In this document: in pieces, positions 45,703 through 55,012 of the stretch
Numbering within the stretch: position 1 is the first letter of the stretch
Layout of the letters: the number at the start of each line of letters is the position of its first letter
NCBI RefSeq assembly: GCF_025200715.1
Contig: NZ_CP104144.1
Coordinates: 62,001-126,000 of the forward strand
DNA from: Rhizobium sullae
Lineage (GTDB): Bacteria > Pseudomonadota > Alphaproteobacteria > Rhizobiales > Rhizobiaceae
Direction of reading: 5' to 3'
DNA length: 64,000 nt
Program-made: the position numbers and the translations under genes
Notes under the pieces: model-generated
The model's input: only the letters and a program-made list of their open reading frames with translations
The model's database searches: none
What the model was told of the DNA's origin: nothing

Positions 45703-46347
45703 TTAAATGCCGAGCGCCTCAGCCATCTTGACCAGGTCGGCGAGCGATTTCGCGTGCATTTTCTTCATTGCATGGCCGCGATGAATTTTGACCGTAATCT
45801 CGCTGAGGCCGACGTGAGCCGCGATCTGTTTGTTCATTAAACCGGTAGCGACGAGCGCCATCACTTCCTGTTCGCGCGATGTGAGGCTGTCGAACAGGCT
45901 TCGTAAGTCGAACCGTGTGCGCTCGGCATCCAGCCTTGTCCGGTCGCGCGTGATCGCGGCGGTGACGGCATCCAACATATCCTGGTCGCGAAACGGCTTG
46001 GTGATGAAGTCAACGGCGCCCGCTTTCATGGCCCGCACGGACATGGGGATATCGCCGTGTGCCGTGATGAAAATGATGGGAATATGGACATTGGCCCTGG
46101 TCAACTCAGCATGAAGTTCGAAGCCGCTCAACCCGGGCAGGCGCACGTCGAGAACCAGGCAGCTCGGAATCGGAGGCAGCTTGCGTTGCAAGAATTCGTT
46201 CGCCGAACGGAATAGCTCGGCGCGCAAACCGACCGAGCGGAATAACAGGCCGAGCGAGTCGCGGATTCCGGCGTCATCATCGATCACATAGACAGCAGGC
46301 TCGACCTCACTCGTCGGCTGCGAACTCTTCGGTGCAACCTTGATCAC
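45703..46347 (-). CDS. FixJ/NodW-like response regulator with LuxR-type DNA-binding domain
   Basis: The 214-aa protein has a receiver (VYVIDDDAGIRDSL, Asp in LVLDVRLPG, FITKPF) and a C-terminal LuxR helix-turn-helix (SLTSREQEVMALVATGLMNKQIAAHVGLS). The preferred start is the GTG at 46347, overlapping the kinase stop (GTGA). It is the obvious partner of the kinase encoded at 46344. Target genes cannot be read from the sequence. Confidence 0.9.
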   Translation of the reverse strand: MIKVAPKSSQPTSEVEPAVYVIDDDAGIRDSLGLLFRSVGLRAELFRSANEFLQRKLPPIPSCLVLDVRLPGLSGFELHAELTRANVHIPIIFITAHGDIPMSVRAMKAGAVDFITKPFRDQDMLDAVTAAITRDRTRLDAERTRFDLRSLFDSLTSREQEVMALVATGLMNKQIAAHVGLSEITVKIHRGHAMKKMHAKSLADLVKMAEALGI

Positions 46348-47999
46348 AACGGATCCTCGCGTGCGGAGACAGAGCAAATTGAGGTAAAATGAAATATAGC
46401 TCCCTGGGGCGTGTTCGGTGCAGCCCACAACCGCCCGTCGTGGGCTTCGATGATCGACCTGCAGATCGACAGTCCCATTCCCATACCCTCAGGCTTGGTC
46501 GTAAAGAGCGGGTTGAATATTCGATCGGTGTCTTGCGGACTAATTCCTGTCCCTGTGTCTGCGACCGATACCCCTACGTGGCCATAGTCATACATCTTAG
46601 ATTCTACAGACAACACCCGCGATCCGCCGACCGCGATCATGGAATCGATAGCGTTCGTGATCAGGATTACGAGCACCTGCTGTAGCTGAGTTCGATCGCC
46701 CATTACCTCCGTGAGCTGTTCATCTATCACCGTTTCAAGCAGTATCCGGTGTTTCGCTAGATCCCCTCGCATGAGAGCGAGGGTTTCCCTGGTAAGATCA
46801 TTGAGGTTGAATGAAGCTCTCTTCCGGTCTTCTTTCTTGAAGATCGTTCTAATACCTTCAATCACCGCTGCCGCGCGATGGCCGCCGGCAACTATCTGCT
46901 TGAATGCCTGCTTCGCTTCCTCCAGATCGGGCGACGAGCGATTGAGAAAGCGCAAGCCCGCATCGGCACTCGTTATCATGCCAGACAGAGGTTGTTTGAC
47001 TTCATGAGCAACCGTGGCTGCGACGGCCTCTCCGGTTACCAGTCGCGCCTCGCGCTCTTGACGTCGGGCACGGACCGCTCCGAGAAGCCGTGCATAAAGG
47101 GTCGTTATCTCATACAGCATGACGATCAGGACGAGACTACTCGAAAAGAAACCGATGATCCGAACGGCATACCAGTCGATGCTAAAACGAACCGGAGTAG
47201 GGTAGTAGCTCAAGGGTATTTCTATCGCGTACAGGAACATAACGACCATCAACCAAAGATCGAGCATCGAGCGGCGCCTGATCCAAAGCAGGAGGAGGGC
47301 CACAATGCTTACCAGTGCGACGGGCGCTCCGACATATGGCCACAGCGGGCTAAGGCGGAGGGGATCCAGCACCACGCGGGGCAACAGCGCTTCGAGAGCT
47401 ACGCAGACATATGCCGCGGCTAACACGACTACTGCCGTTAAGGCGACACCCAGCGCGATCGCCGCACCTACCGTGCCCCGCCAGAACCGCTTCTCGGTGT
47501 CCGCGTCCTTTAGCAATGCGTATCCAATTACGAACATGGAAAACCCGGCGTGCCACGAAAAGTAGAGCCAGGACGTGCTCTGCAGGCCGCCAATAAGACC
47601 CCTACCGGGCACAAATACACCTGGAAACGCCAGGATCCACGGAATGAGGATAAGGGCCGTGAAAACATAGCCACTCGCGATCACGAGGATGGCGCGCGAG
47701 CGGAGAATGGAGAACTGGGCGAACAGGAGAATTGCAGTGATCGAGTCGTTCACGAACATCGCCGTCGTGTAGGCCGGGACGAAGGCCTCGATCCGGTGCG
47801 GCTGAACGCGCGCGAGTGCCCCGGCGGCGATGAATACGAGGACCAACAAGCCGAACACGACAGCAAGAGCGAGCCATTTCTGCGCTGAACCTGGGGACAG
47901 CTCGGAGAGGACAAAGAATTCTTCCTCTGGGGTGCTCACGGCTGCCCTCCATTGAATACTTTTCGCCGCGGCTGCAGCGCGCGGCACGAAAGTCATCAC
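46344..47999 (-). CDS. Membrane histidine kinase with MASE4-like sensor
   Basis: The first ~300 residues hold about eight hydrophobic helices (AMFVNDSITAILLFAQFSIL, LQSTSWLYFSWHAGFSMFVI) resembling MASE4 integral-membrane sensors. A coiled segment (LLGAVRARRQEREARLV), HisKA with AATVAHEVKQPLSGM and an ATPase domain (NAIDSM, DTGTGI, GMGMGLSI) follow. Start is GTG 47999 or ATG 47996. The sensor type is shared with proteins that detect membrane-permeant or redox signals; the ligand is unknown. Its gene overlaps the regulator gene downstream. Confidence 0.88.
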   Translation of the reverse strand: MMTFVPRAAAAAKSIQWRAAVSTPEEEFFVLSELSPGSAQKWLALAVVFGLLVLVFIAAGALARVQPHRIEAFVPAYTTAMFVNDSITAILLFAQFSILRSRAILVIASGYVFTALILIPWILAFPGVFVPGRGLIGGLQSTSWLYFSWHAGFSMFVIGYALLKDADTEKRFWRGTVGAAIALGVALTAVVVLAAAYVCVALEALLPRVVLDPLRLSPLWPYVGAPVALVSIVALLLLWIRRRSMLDLWLMVVMFLYAIEIPLSYYPTPVRFSIDWYAVRIIGFFSSSLVLIVMLYEITTLYARLLGAVRARRQEREARLVTGEAVAATVAHEVKQPLSGMITSADAGLRFLNRSSPDLEEAKQAFKQIVAGGHRAAAVIEGIRTIFKKEDRKRASFNLNDLTRETLALMRGDLAKHRILLETVIDEQLTEVMGDRTQLQQVLVILITNAIDSMIAVGGSRVLSVESKMYDYGHVGVSVADTGTGISPQDTDRIFNPLFTTKPEGMGMGLSICRSIIEAHDGRLWAAPNTPQGAIFHFTSICSVSAREDPL

Positions 48000-48329
48000 G
48001 TTCGGAATATCATAAAGCTATTTGCCTGATCGCGCGGTTATTCTACCACCCACGCCGAACTGCACACAAACGAGATTATCTTCCTGGGTGCCACCTACGC
48101 CTTCGATGGCACGCTCGGTGTCGTGGGCTCAAGCGCAGCAGGCGGAAACGCATGCGACAGCTCCCGTTTGTGCTGTCGTTCCCTGCCAGCGGCGCACAAA
48201 GGTGTGATGGCCCGCTTCGACAGCTGCGCGTCGGCATCAAGCGTTGCGCGATTCGATTTTTACTTTTCCTTTGCGGCGTTTCCCGGCAATGAATACGGCA
48301 AACCACGCCGCCCTGCGGAGAGTCCTCTC
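48000..48329. other. Intergenic region with a possible coding relic
   Basis: No intact gene is visible. A plus-strand stretch at about 48057-48140 reads TNEIIFLGATYAFDGTLGVVG, which looks like a strand-rich protein fragment, but lacks a start and partners. The rest should contain the promoters of the divergent kinase and LysR genes. Confidence 0.4.
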
Positions 48330-49235
48330 TTGAACCTGAAGCATCCGTTGCCGCCGCTCAACGCTCTTCGTGCCTTCGATGCGCTCGCCCGCTGCGGCAG
48401 CCTGCGCGCCGCAGCTCAGGATCTTGGGGTGGTGCCGGGAGCGGTTAGGCAGCAGCTTCAAAGCCTTGAGGAGTATTTCGGAGCGGCTCTCTTTGTCCGC
48501 AAGGGTGGCAGGGTGACGCTCAATGCCGCCGGACTGCGTTTTGCCGATGCAGTTGGAATTGCATTCGCGATCGTCTCCCGTGCGGCAGAAGAGATTCAGC
48601 AACGAGATCGCAAGACGCGCCTTCGTCTCGGCGTACCCATGCCGATGGCCCTTTCCTGGCTAATGCCACGACTGCCGCGCATTCATGCGGATCTTCCCGA
48701 CCTGGAGATCGATGTCGTTCCAGTTGCCATTACCCGCACGCTCGCAGACTCGCCCGACCTTGACGCCGTGATCGCCGGCGGCGAATATCGCCCTTTGCCC
48801 GACATCGTAGCTACCGCCTTCATGGTCGATGCGTTCGGCCCGGTTTACAGCGCCGCCGGGCCTGCTCCATCCGGCACCGATCTTGATGACTGGCTCGCAA
48901 ATGCCACGGCACTGGTGGCCCGCGATGTTCCCTATCTCTGGGACGATTGGTTTCGTGAAAGCGGAACACGCCCGTCTCGTTTTCTGAAACGGGTTGAAAT
49001 CGAGGACCTGACGCTGGCGATCGGTGCGGCGAAGGCCGGTCTGGGTGTTACGATAGCGCCGCGGGCTTCCATCGAGATGGAGCTCGCCAGCGGTGCGCTG
49101 ACAGCGCATTTTGGTTTCGCAATCCGACCGATCGGATTCAGGCTGTGCTGTCGCGCCGCAGATCGCAAGAGCCGGACGATCGGTCTCCTGGCGGATTGGC
49201 TGCGCCGGGAAGGTCAGGCGGCCGATCTGGCCTGA
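48330..49235 (+). CDS. LysR family regulator (GcvA-like)
   Basis: The protein of about 301 aa starts LNLKHPLPPLNALRAFDALARCGSLRAAAQDL, typical of the GcvA group, with effector domain behind. The TTG at 48330 is preferred because GGAGAG lies a few bases upstream and the LysR homology begins there; longer frames add about 70 unrelated residues. It is transcribed in line with the SAHH-like gene 115 bp downstream, which it may regulate. Confidence 0.85.
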   Translation: MNLKHPLPPLNALRAFDALARCGSLRAAAQDLGVVPGAVRQQLQSLEEYFGAALFVRKGGRVTLNAAGLRFADAVGIAFAIVSRAAEEIQQRDRKTRLRLGVPMPMALSWLMPRLPRIHADLPDLEIDVVPVAITRTLADSPDLDAVIAGGEYRPLPDIVATAFMVDAFGPVYSAAGPAPSGTDLDDWLANATALVARDVPYLWDDWFRESGTRPSRFLKRVEIEDLTLAIGAAKAGLGVTIAPRASIEMELASGALTAHFGFAIRPIGFRLCCRAADRKSRTIGLLADWLRREGQAADLA

Positions 49236-49350
49236 ACAGGAAATCTGCCCATTGGCGCAGTATTATGTCCCTGTTGACCGCCGGCTTCGCACGGTAGGGA
49301 ACATCCGCAGAAAAACCGGCAGCGCGCCGACGATCAGCGGAGAGAAGACC

Positions 49351-50514
49351 ATGGCACGACAACACCAACTTTCGCGAATCGAATGGGTGGCGGACAGTTG
49401 CCGGCTGCTAAACGCTATCGCCGAAGAATTCTCCCGCACAAAGCCTTTCCAGGGTCTGACGATCGGCACCGCCATTCACCTGGAACCCAAGACTGTCGCT
49501 CTTCTCATGACATTGAGAAAGGGCGGCGCCAATCTCGTGGCAACAGGCAATCTCAACAGCACCCAGCCTGCGACGGTGGAATACCTCAAACGGCATGGAA
49601 TCGCCGTGATCGGCGAGCAGAGCACAGACGCGAGGGCGCATCGCGGCTTCATCGACACTCTGCTCGACCGCCAGCCAGATTTATTGCTCGACAACGGAGC
49701 CGATCTTTTCGCCCGCGTCGCCGAGCGACCCTACAAGAACTTGCTGGGCGGTACTGAGGAAACGACGTCCGGACGACGGCGTCTCGCGCCGATGCGCGAG
49801 GCGATCGCGCTGCCGATTCTCGTCATCAATGACAGTCCGATCAAGCAGTTTGCCGAAAACCGCCACGCGGTCGGCCAGTCGCTGTTCGAGAGCTATATGC
49901 GCTTCACCAACCGTTCGACCAATGGCAAGCGCGTGAGCGTTTTCGGTTATGGTGCCTGCGGCAAGGGTGCCGCCGGATGTTTCCGCAGTGCTTTTAGCAA
50001 TGTCAGCGTGGTCGATGTCGATCCCGTCACTGCTCTTGAAGCCCATCTCGACGGCTTTTCAACGCCGCCCAGAAGCGATGCCATCGCGTCCGCCGATGTG
50101 ATCGTCACCGTCACAGGCTTTGCCAATATCATCACAGCCGCGGACCTGCCGATGTTCAAGGACGGTGTCATGCTGATCAATGGCGGACATTTTCCGACCG
50201 AAATCGATGTCGATGGCATCAAATCGGCAGCAGGGCCGAAAGCGGTCGACACCTATGCGGGTGACGGTATCGAAACCTTACTTCTGGACGATGGCCGGAA
50301 GATCCATATTCTCGGCCGTGGGCATATGGCCAATCTCGCGGGCCCCCGGCCGCTCGGAAATTCGATCGAATCGATGGATCTGGGTTTTGCCCTGCAGGCG
50401 CGCTGCCTTGAGCGGGTGGCGGGCGGAAAGCTTGATCATACCTCTTGTGTGGTTCCGGTACCAGCTGACATCGATGCGCAGGTCGCCTCCGGCTACCTCG
50501 ATCTCAATCGCTAG
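49351..50514 (+). CDS. S-adenosylhomocysteine hydrolase-like protein
   Basis: The 387-aa protein keeps several SAHH blocks: IGTAIHLEPKTVAL, GNLNSTQPAT, LLLDNGAD, GGTEETTSG, INDSPIK and NGGHFPTEID, and an NAD site GYGACGKGAAG. However, the usual Asp after GYG and the C-terminal Lys/Tyr tail that completes the neighbour's NAD site are missing, and it is shorter than the usual 430-490 aa. It is thus a divergent relative that may act on another thioether or nucleoside. GCGGAGAGAAGACC precedes the ATG. LysR lies upstream. Confidence 0.82.
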   Translation: MARQHQLSRIEWVADSCRLLNAIAEEFSRTKPFQGLTIGTAIHLEPKTVALLMTLRKGGANLVATGNLNSTQPATVEYLKRHGIAVIGEQSTDARAHRGFIDTLLDRQPDLLLDNGADLFARVAERPYKNLLGGTEETTSGRRRLAPMREAIALPILVINDSPIKQFAENRHAVGQSLFESYMRFTNRSTNGKRVSVFGYGACGKGAAGCFRSAFSNVSVVDVDPVTALEAHLDGFSTPPRSDAIASADVIVTVTGFANIITAADLPMFKDGVMLINGGHFPTEIDVDGIKSAAGPKAVDTYAGDGIETLLLDDGRKIHILGRGHMANLAGPRPLGNSIESMDLGFALQARCLERVAGGKLDHTSCVVPVPADIDAQVASGYLDLNR

Positions 50515-50602
50515 GAATGCCAAATGTTACATTGGGGAACATTCGGAACCCCAGTTGCTATGGCCGCGAGGCATTCTAGTTAGTCACAATCCACACATTT
50601 GA

Positions 50603-50860
50603 GACGCAGGACATCTGGCCGTCCTGCGCCCGGGTGGCCATGGCCGGAAGGCCGAGGCCGCTCTTGCCGACCTTGCGGCATGGGAAGTCGATAGTTCGCC
50701 TGGCATCGACCGGGAGACGCTGGTGAACAATGCTGCCGACGCCGTCTGGTCTCTCTTTGTCCAGCGGCAAATCTGCGGCCTGCATAATAACCGGGACGTG
50801 GTCTTGCGATATGGGATACCAAACGAGGTGCTCGCGCGGCTCGGCGTCGTCCGCAGATAA
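50603..50860 (+). pseudogene. C-terminal fragment of a DUF6665-like protein
   Basis: An open frame without a suitable start reads RKAEAALADLAAWEV, then LVNNAADAVWSLFVQRQICG, and ends ARLGVVRR at 50860. Codon use and composition look coding, and the segment resembles the C-terminus of small DUF6665 proteins (a His-free helical protein, about 110 aa). The N-terminal third is absent after the stop at about 50602. It is probably a remnant next to the sugar-acid regulon. Confidence 0.55.
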
Positions 50861-50883
50861 TGCGAGCTTCCAGCCTCGTCGCT

Positions 50884-52035
50884 TCAATATGCTGGTTTGA
50901 CGGGAAACCAATCCGCGCGCTGCTTATCGAGGTATGCGCCGGCAATACCGGAAACGCGATATCTCTCGAGGGATCCCTCATCGATGACAACACCGAGCCC
51001 TGGCTCCTCGGGCACCTCAAAGCGGCCGCCAGCCAGTACCGGCGGATTGGCACAGATATCGCCACCGAGATAGGCCCGTTCGGTGTCGATCGCGATGGAG
51101 AGGTTGGGGATCGAGGCGGCAAGATGGATATAGGCGGATTGCGAGAGCGCCAGTTCCGCGCCGGAGTGTAGTGTCACAGGAATGCCGACGGCCTCGCAGA
51201 TCGCGGCTGCCTTGATCGTCTGCCAGAGGCCGCCTGCCTCGTGCGGATCGAGCAGCACGACATCGGCAGCCTGCGCGCGGACGATATTGCCGATATCGGA
51301 AAGCGTGTAGGCGCTTTCGTCGAGCGCGATCGGCACGGGACTTCCCGCGACAAGTGCGGCATGGCCGGCGAGATCATCGAGTTCCAGCGGCTGCTCCACA
51401 TAGGCGGGATCGAAGGGCTTCAGCTTTTCGAGCTGCCGCTTGGCTGTCGCGATGTTCCAGGCGCCGTTGACGTCGAGGCGCAGCGGCCGGCCGCCGATGA
51501 CATTACGCGCCGTCTCAGTAAGCAGGATATCGCTCTTCTCGTCGAAGCCGATCTTCACCTTGAACGTTTCGTAGCCGGAATCGAGGAAACGCTGCAGCCG
51601 CGGCTTCAGTGCCGCCGGATCGTTGGTGAAGAGATAGGCTGCCGCTTCGACATCCTTGCGCCAGCGGCCTCCCCACAATGCGTAGAGCGGCAGTCCCGCC
51701 TGCTTGCCGAGCGCATCCCACATCGCCATTTCCAAAGCAGCGATTGCCATCACCGCGGCACGCTTGTGGTGATAGAAGCCAGCGCCGAGCACATGGCGGT
51801 GGAGCCGCTCGACATCGGTGACCGGATAGCCGATGGCAAGCGGTGCGACGACATCCGTAAAGACGGCCGGTACGTTGGCGATCAGGGAGATGGTCTCGCC
51901 CCAGCCGGTGATTCCCGCGTCCGTTTCTATCCTGCAGACGAGCCGCGTCGTGCCGATCCGGCGTCCGGAGCCCCAGAGGATATCCTCCGTAAAGGGCACG
52001 CGTATCAACCAGTGGGACACTTTCGTAATGCGCAT
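50884..52035 (-). CDS. Enolase superfamily protein (mandelate racemase/muconate lactonizing type)
   Basis: The 383-aa protein has the capping domain and barrel of the family: KxK motif TFKVKIG, metal ligands in LDVNGAW (Asp), YVEQPL (Glu) and ALDES (Asp/Glu), and HSGAELALS at the barrel end. Family members abstract a proton next to a carboxylate: cycloisomerases, racemases and sugar-acid dehydratases. It is divergent from the IclR-lactonase gene and shares its promoter region with the operator at 52091-52105, so it belongs to the sugar-acid regulon. GGAGAGA precedes the ATG. Substrate unknown. Confidence 0.88.
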   Translation of the reverse strand: MRITKVSHWLIRVPFTEDILWGSGRRIGTTRLVCRIETDAGITGWGETISLIANVPAVFTDVVAPLAIGYPVTDVERLHRHVLGAGFYHHKRAAVMAIAALEMAMWDALGKQAGLPLYALWGGRWRKDVEAAAYLFTNDPAALKPRLQRFLDSGYETFKVKIGFDEKSDILLTETARNVIGGRPLRLDVNGAWNIATAKRQLEKLKPFDPAYVEQPLELDDLAGHAALVAGSPVPIALDESAYTLSDIGNIVRAQAADVVLLDPHEAGGLWQTIKAAAICEAVGIPVTLHSGAELALSQSAYIHLAASIPNLSIAIDTERAYLGGDICANPPVLAGGRFEVPEEPGLGVVIDEGSLERYRVSGIAGAYLDKQRADWFPVKPAY

Positions 52036-52084
52036 TCTCTCTCCTCCCCGACAGAGCGAACCGGCGCATCCGTCACATTTGATG

Positions 52085-52112
52085 TTGACATGGAACTTAG
52101 TTCCAAGATATT
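52085..52112 (+). promoter_or_regulatory. Promoter with IclR-type operator in the spacer
   Basis: TTGACA (52085-52090) is followed 16 bp later by GATATT (52107-52112), a plausible sigma-70 pair. The spacer holds TGGAACTTAGTTCCA (52091-52105), a perfect 6-3-6 inverted repeat close to the consensus described for E. coli IclR (TGGAAATnATTTCCA). Binding would block both this promoter and that of the divergent enolase-superfamily gene. Operator identity is inferred from sequence match and position. Confidence 0.78.
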
Positions 52113-52154
52113 CGATCGGTCAAGGGCGGAGAGGATTTCGCCGCGGGAGACGTC

Positions 52155-53888
52155 ATGAGCAAGGTGCAACTGAGCATCGACACGGCCGAGCGCGATACGG
52201 TTGGCGGGGAGGGACATGGCGTTCCCGGCGTTCAGGCGCTGACGCGCGGCATCCAGATCGTCGAGGCCGTCTCAGCCGAGCCGCGCGGCCTGCGTTTCAC
52301 CCAACTGCTGGACGAGACACAGTTGCCGAAGGGCACGCTGCACCGCCTGCTGCAGGCTCTCGTCGACGAACGGCTGCTCGCCTTCGACAGCCGGGACCAG
52401 GTCTATCGCCTGGCGCCGCGTCTCTTCCAATGGGCGCACAAGGTCTGGGACAATTTCGACCTGCGCGGTGCCGCCGAGCCGGAGCTCGAGCGCCTGCGCG
52501 ACATGACCGGCGAGGCGATCCGGCTCGGCGTGCTCGACGGCTCGATGGTGCTCTACATCGATCAGCGCGAGGTGCCGCAGCCGCTCCGCCTCAACAACGG
52601 CGTCGGCGGGCGTGCCGCGCCGCATGCGAGCGGCATCGGCAAGGCGATCCTTGCTCATCTTTCGCTCGAAAAGCGCCGGGCGCTGCTTGCCGACATCGAA
52701 CTCGAGCGGCTGACGCCGAACACCATCATTGATGTCGAGGAGCTGCAGCGTCAGCTCGACCTCACGAAGGCGCGCGGCTATGCGGTCTCGGTTGACGAGC
52801 AGAATACCGGCATCTCCTCCGTGGCCGCGCCGGTCCTCAACCATCGCGGCGAGCCGATCGGCGCGATCGGCATCATCGGCCCGTCCTTCCGGCTTCCCGT
52901 CGATCGCCTGCACGCGTTCGGACGCGACGTGATCGAGGCCGCACGCCGGACATCCGGCAATTTCGGAGAATTCGCAATGTCGCTCGCCGTCAAGCCGCGC
53001 CCGCTCGGGCCGGATCGCTCCGATGTCCGCTGCGTGATCCCGGCAAGCACGTTTCTCGGCGAGGGGCCGCACTGGTCGGCGAGGGAAAACAAGCTCTATT
53101 TCGTCGATATTCTGGCACCTGCCGTCTATACTGGCGATACCGTCAAGGGCACCTACACGACGATGCAGGTGCCGGAGCTGATCGGCTTCGTCATTCCGCG
53201 CAAGCGCGGCGGCTTCGTCGCCGCCATGCATGGCGAGATCCGCGGCCTCGATCTTACCTCTGGCGAGATCACGACACTTTCGCGGCCCGAAGCGGACCGA
53301 CCCGGCAATCGCTTCAACGACGGCAAGTGCGATAGGGCGGGCCGCCTTTGGGCAGGCACGCTGGCGATCGACACCTCTCCCGACCAGGGCCGTCTCTGGC
53401 GTCTCGATCCGGATGGCCGCACCCATGAGATGGATCGCGGCTTTCACGTCTCGAACGGCCTCGGCTGGAGCCCCGACGACAAGACCTTCTACTTCACCGA
53501 CACGGCCAAGCAGACGATCTATGCCTATGATTTCGATCTCGAAACCGGCGCGATTGCCAACCGGCGCATCTTCGTTGCCGTGCCGGAGGCGGAGGGCAAG
53601 CCGGACGGGCTGACGGTCGATGCGCAAGGCTTCGTGTGGAGCGCCCATTGGGACGGCTGGTGCGTCACGCGCTACGACCCGGACGGCAAGGTGGAGCGGG
53701 TGATCAACCTGCCGGTGCCGCGTCCAACGAGTTGCGTCTTCGGCGGCCCGGATATGCAGACGCTTTTCGTCACTTCAGCGCGGATACGGCTTTCGGCAGC
53801 ACAGCTTGCCGACGCTCCGCTTTCCGGCAGCGTCTTTGCCATCGATACCGGCATCAGGGGTCTGCAGGACCCGATGTTCGGCGGCTGA
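52155..53888 (+). CDS. IclR family regulator fused to an SMP-30/gluconolactonase domain
   Basis: One uninterrupted frame of 577 aa. Residues about 25-95 are an IclR winged helix (LTRGIQIVEAVSAEPRGLRFTQL, KGTLHRLLQAL), about 100-275 the IclR effector domain (HASGIGKAILAHL, GISSVAAPV). From about 292 a six-bladed SMP-30 lactonase begins with metal ligands intact: Glu303 (FLGEGPHW), Asn388 (RFNDGKCD), Asn434 (VSNGLGW) and Asp484 (GKPDGL). The enzyme would open a sugar lactone while the regulator controls the operon. GGGAGA precedes the ATG. No frameshift joins the two parts. Whether both functions are active is untested. Confidence 0.93.
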   Translation: MSKVQLSIDTAERDTVGGEGHGVPGVQALTRGIQIVEAVSAEPRGLRFTQLLDETQLPKGTLHRLLQALVDERLLAFDSRDQVYRLAPRLFQWAHKVWDNFDLRGAAEPELERLRDMTGEAIRLGVLDGSMVLYIDQREVPQPLRLNNGVGGRAAPHASGIGKAILAHLSLEKRRALLADIELERLTPNTIIDVEELQRQLDLTKARGYAVSVDEQNTGISSVAAPVLNHRGEPIGAIGIIGPSFRLPVDRLHAFGRDVIEAARRTSGNFGEFAMSLAVKPRPLGPDRSDVRCVIPASTFLGEGPHWSARENKLYFVDILAPAVYTGDTVKGTYTTMQVPELIGFVIPRKRGGFVAAMHGEIRGLDLTSGEITTLSRPEADRPGNRFNDGKCDRAGRLWAGTLAIDTSPDQGRLWRLDPDGRTHEMDRGFHVSNGLGWSPDDKTFYFTDTAKQTIYAYDFDLETGAIANRRIFVAVPEAEGKPDGLTVDAQGFVWSAHWDGWCVTRYDPDGKVERVINLPVPRPTSCVFGGPDMQTLFVTSARIRLSAAQLADAPLSGSVFAIDTGIRGLQDPMFGG

Positions 53889-53917
53889 GAATGGTTGATA
53901 TTGGGGAGGAGGAATGA

Positions 53918-55012
53918 ATGGCCAAACTGGAACTCAGCGGGATCAGGAAATCCTTTGGTGCCGTGGACGTGCTGAAGGGGATCGATCTCACTGTCGAAGA
54001 TGGTGAATTCGTCGCCTTCGTTGGCCCTTCCGGCTGCGGAAAGTCGACGCTGCTGCGGCTCATCTGCGGGCTCGACGAGATCACCGCCGGCCAGATGGCG
54101 ATTGACGGGGAGATCGTCAACGACGTTCCGCCGGCCAAGCGCGGCATCGCCATGGTTTTCCAGTCCTATGCGCTCTATCCGCATATGACGGTTGCCGGCA
54201 ACATGGGCTATGCGCTGAGGCTCGCCGGAGTGCCGAAGGAGGAAATCCACAGCCGCGTGGCAGCCGCCGCCAAGGTGCTGCGCATCGAGACCTATCTCGA
54301 CCGCAAGCCACGGCAGCTTTCCGGCGGCCAACGCCAGCGCGTCGCAATCGGCCGCGCCATCGTGCGCGAACCGCGCATCTTCCTCTTCGACGAACCGCTG
54401 TCGAACCTCGATGCGGCGTTGCGCGTGGAAATGCGCATCGAGATCGCCCGCATGAAGGAAGAGCTTGGCACGACCATGGTCTACGTCACGCACGACCAGA
54501 TCGAGGCGATGACGCTTGCCGACAAGATCGTGGTGCTGAACGGCGGCACGGTCGAGCAGGTCGGCTCGCCGCTCGATCTTTACAACAAGCCGGTCAACCG
54601 CTTCGTCGCCGGCTTCATCGGCAGTCCGCGCATGAACTTCCTGACGCTCGGCGCCCGCAAGGCCGACAACGTTCATGCCGTATCCGGCGGCGAGATCCGC
54701 CTGGCGGCGAAGCTATCCGAAGCGCCGGCCGAGATCGGCATCCGGCCCGAACACATCTCCCTGACGGCCCGCGGCGCGCCGGATTCGCTTGCCGGCAAGG
54801 TAACGATGACCGAGCATCTCGGTTCCGACACTTACGCCTATGTCGCTCTCGACGGCTCGCAGGACGTGCTCGTCGTGCGCCTTTCCGGCGAAAAGGCGAT
54901 CAAGCGCAACGAGCCGATCGGCGTCCATGCCGATCCCGGCATGGCGCATGTCTTTTCCGCGGCCGGTCTGTCGCTTGCCTCCGCTCGTCCCGTCTCGCTG
55001 GAGGCTGCATGA
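53918..55012 (+). CDS. Sugar ABC transporter ATP-binding protein (UgpC/MsmK type)
   Basis: Walker [10 protein letters not shown] (about 36-44), LSGGQRQRV, Walker [13 protein letters not shown] and a TOBE-like C-terminus are all present (364 aa). It energises the permeases encoded at 57206 and 58146; the ATPase gene is placed first and separated from them by the SDR and binding-protein genes. GGGGAGGAGG precedes the ATG. It is similar to, but distinct from, the ATPase encoded at 8438. Confidence 0.94.
   Translation: MAKLELSGIRKSFGAVDVLKGIDLTVEDGEFVAFVGPSGCGKSTLLRLICGLDEITAGQMAIDGEIVNDVPPAKRGIAMVFQSYALYPHMTVAGNMGYALRLAGVPKEEIHSRVAAAAKVLRIETYLDRKPRQLSGGQRQRVAIGRAIVREPRIFLFDEPLSNLDAALRVEMRIEIARMKEELGTTMVYVTHDQIEAMTLADKIVVLNGGTVEQVGSPLDLYNKPVNRFVAGFIGSPRMNFLTLGARKADNVHAVSGGEIRLAAKLSEAPAEIGIRPEHISLTARGAPDSLAGKVTMTEHLGSDTYAYVALDGSQDVLVVRLSGEKAIKRNEPIGVHADPGMAHVFSAAGLSLASARPVSLEAA

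Noticed and set aside
49236..49350. SAH or SAM riboswitch before the SAHH-like gene
   Set aside because: Position is attractive, but I could not find a conserved core; the stretch looks like ordinary leader DNA.
52272..53648. Long minus-strand frame opposite the IclR-lactonase gene
   Set aside because: Sense strand has a continuous two-domain protein with catalytic residues; antisense sequence lacks any motif.
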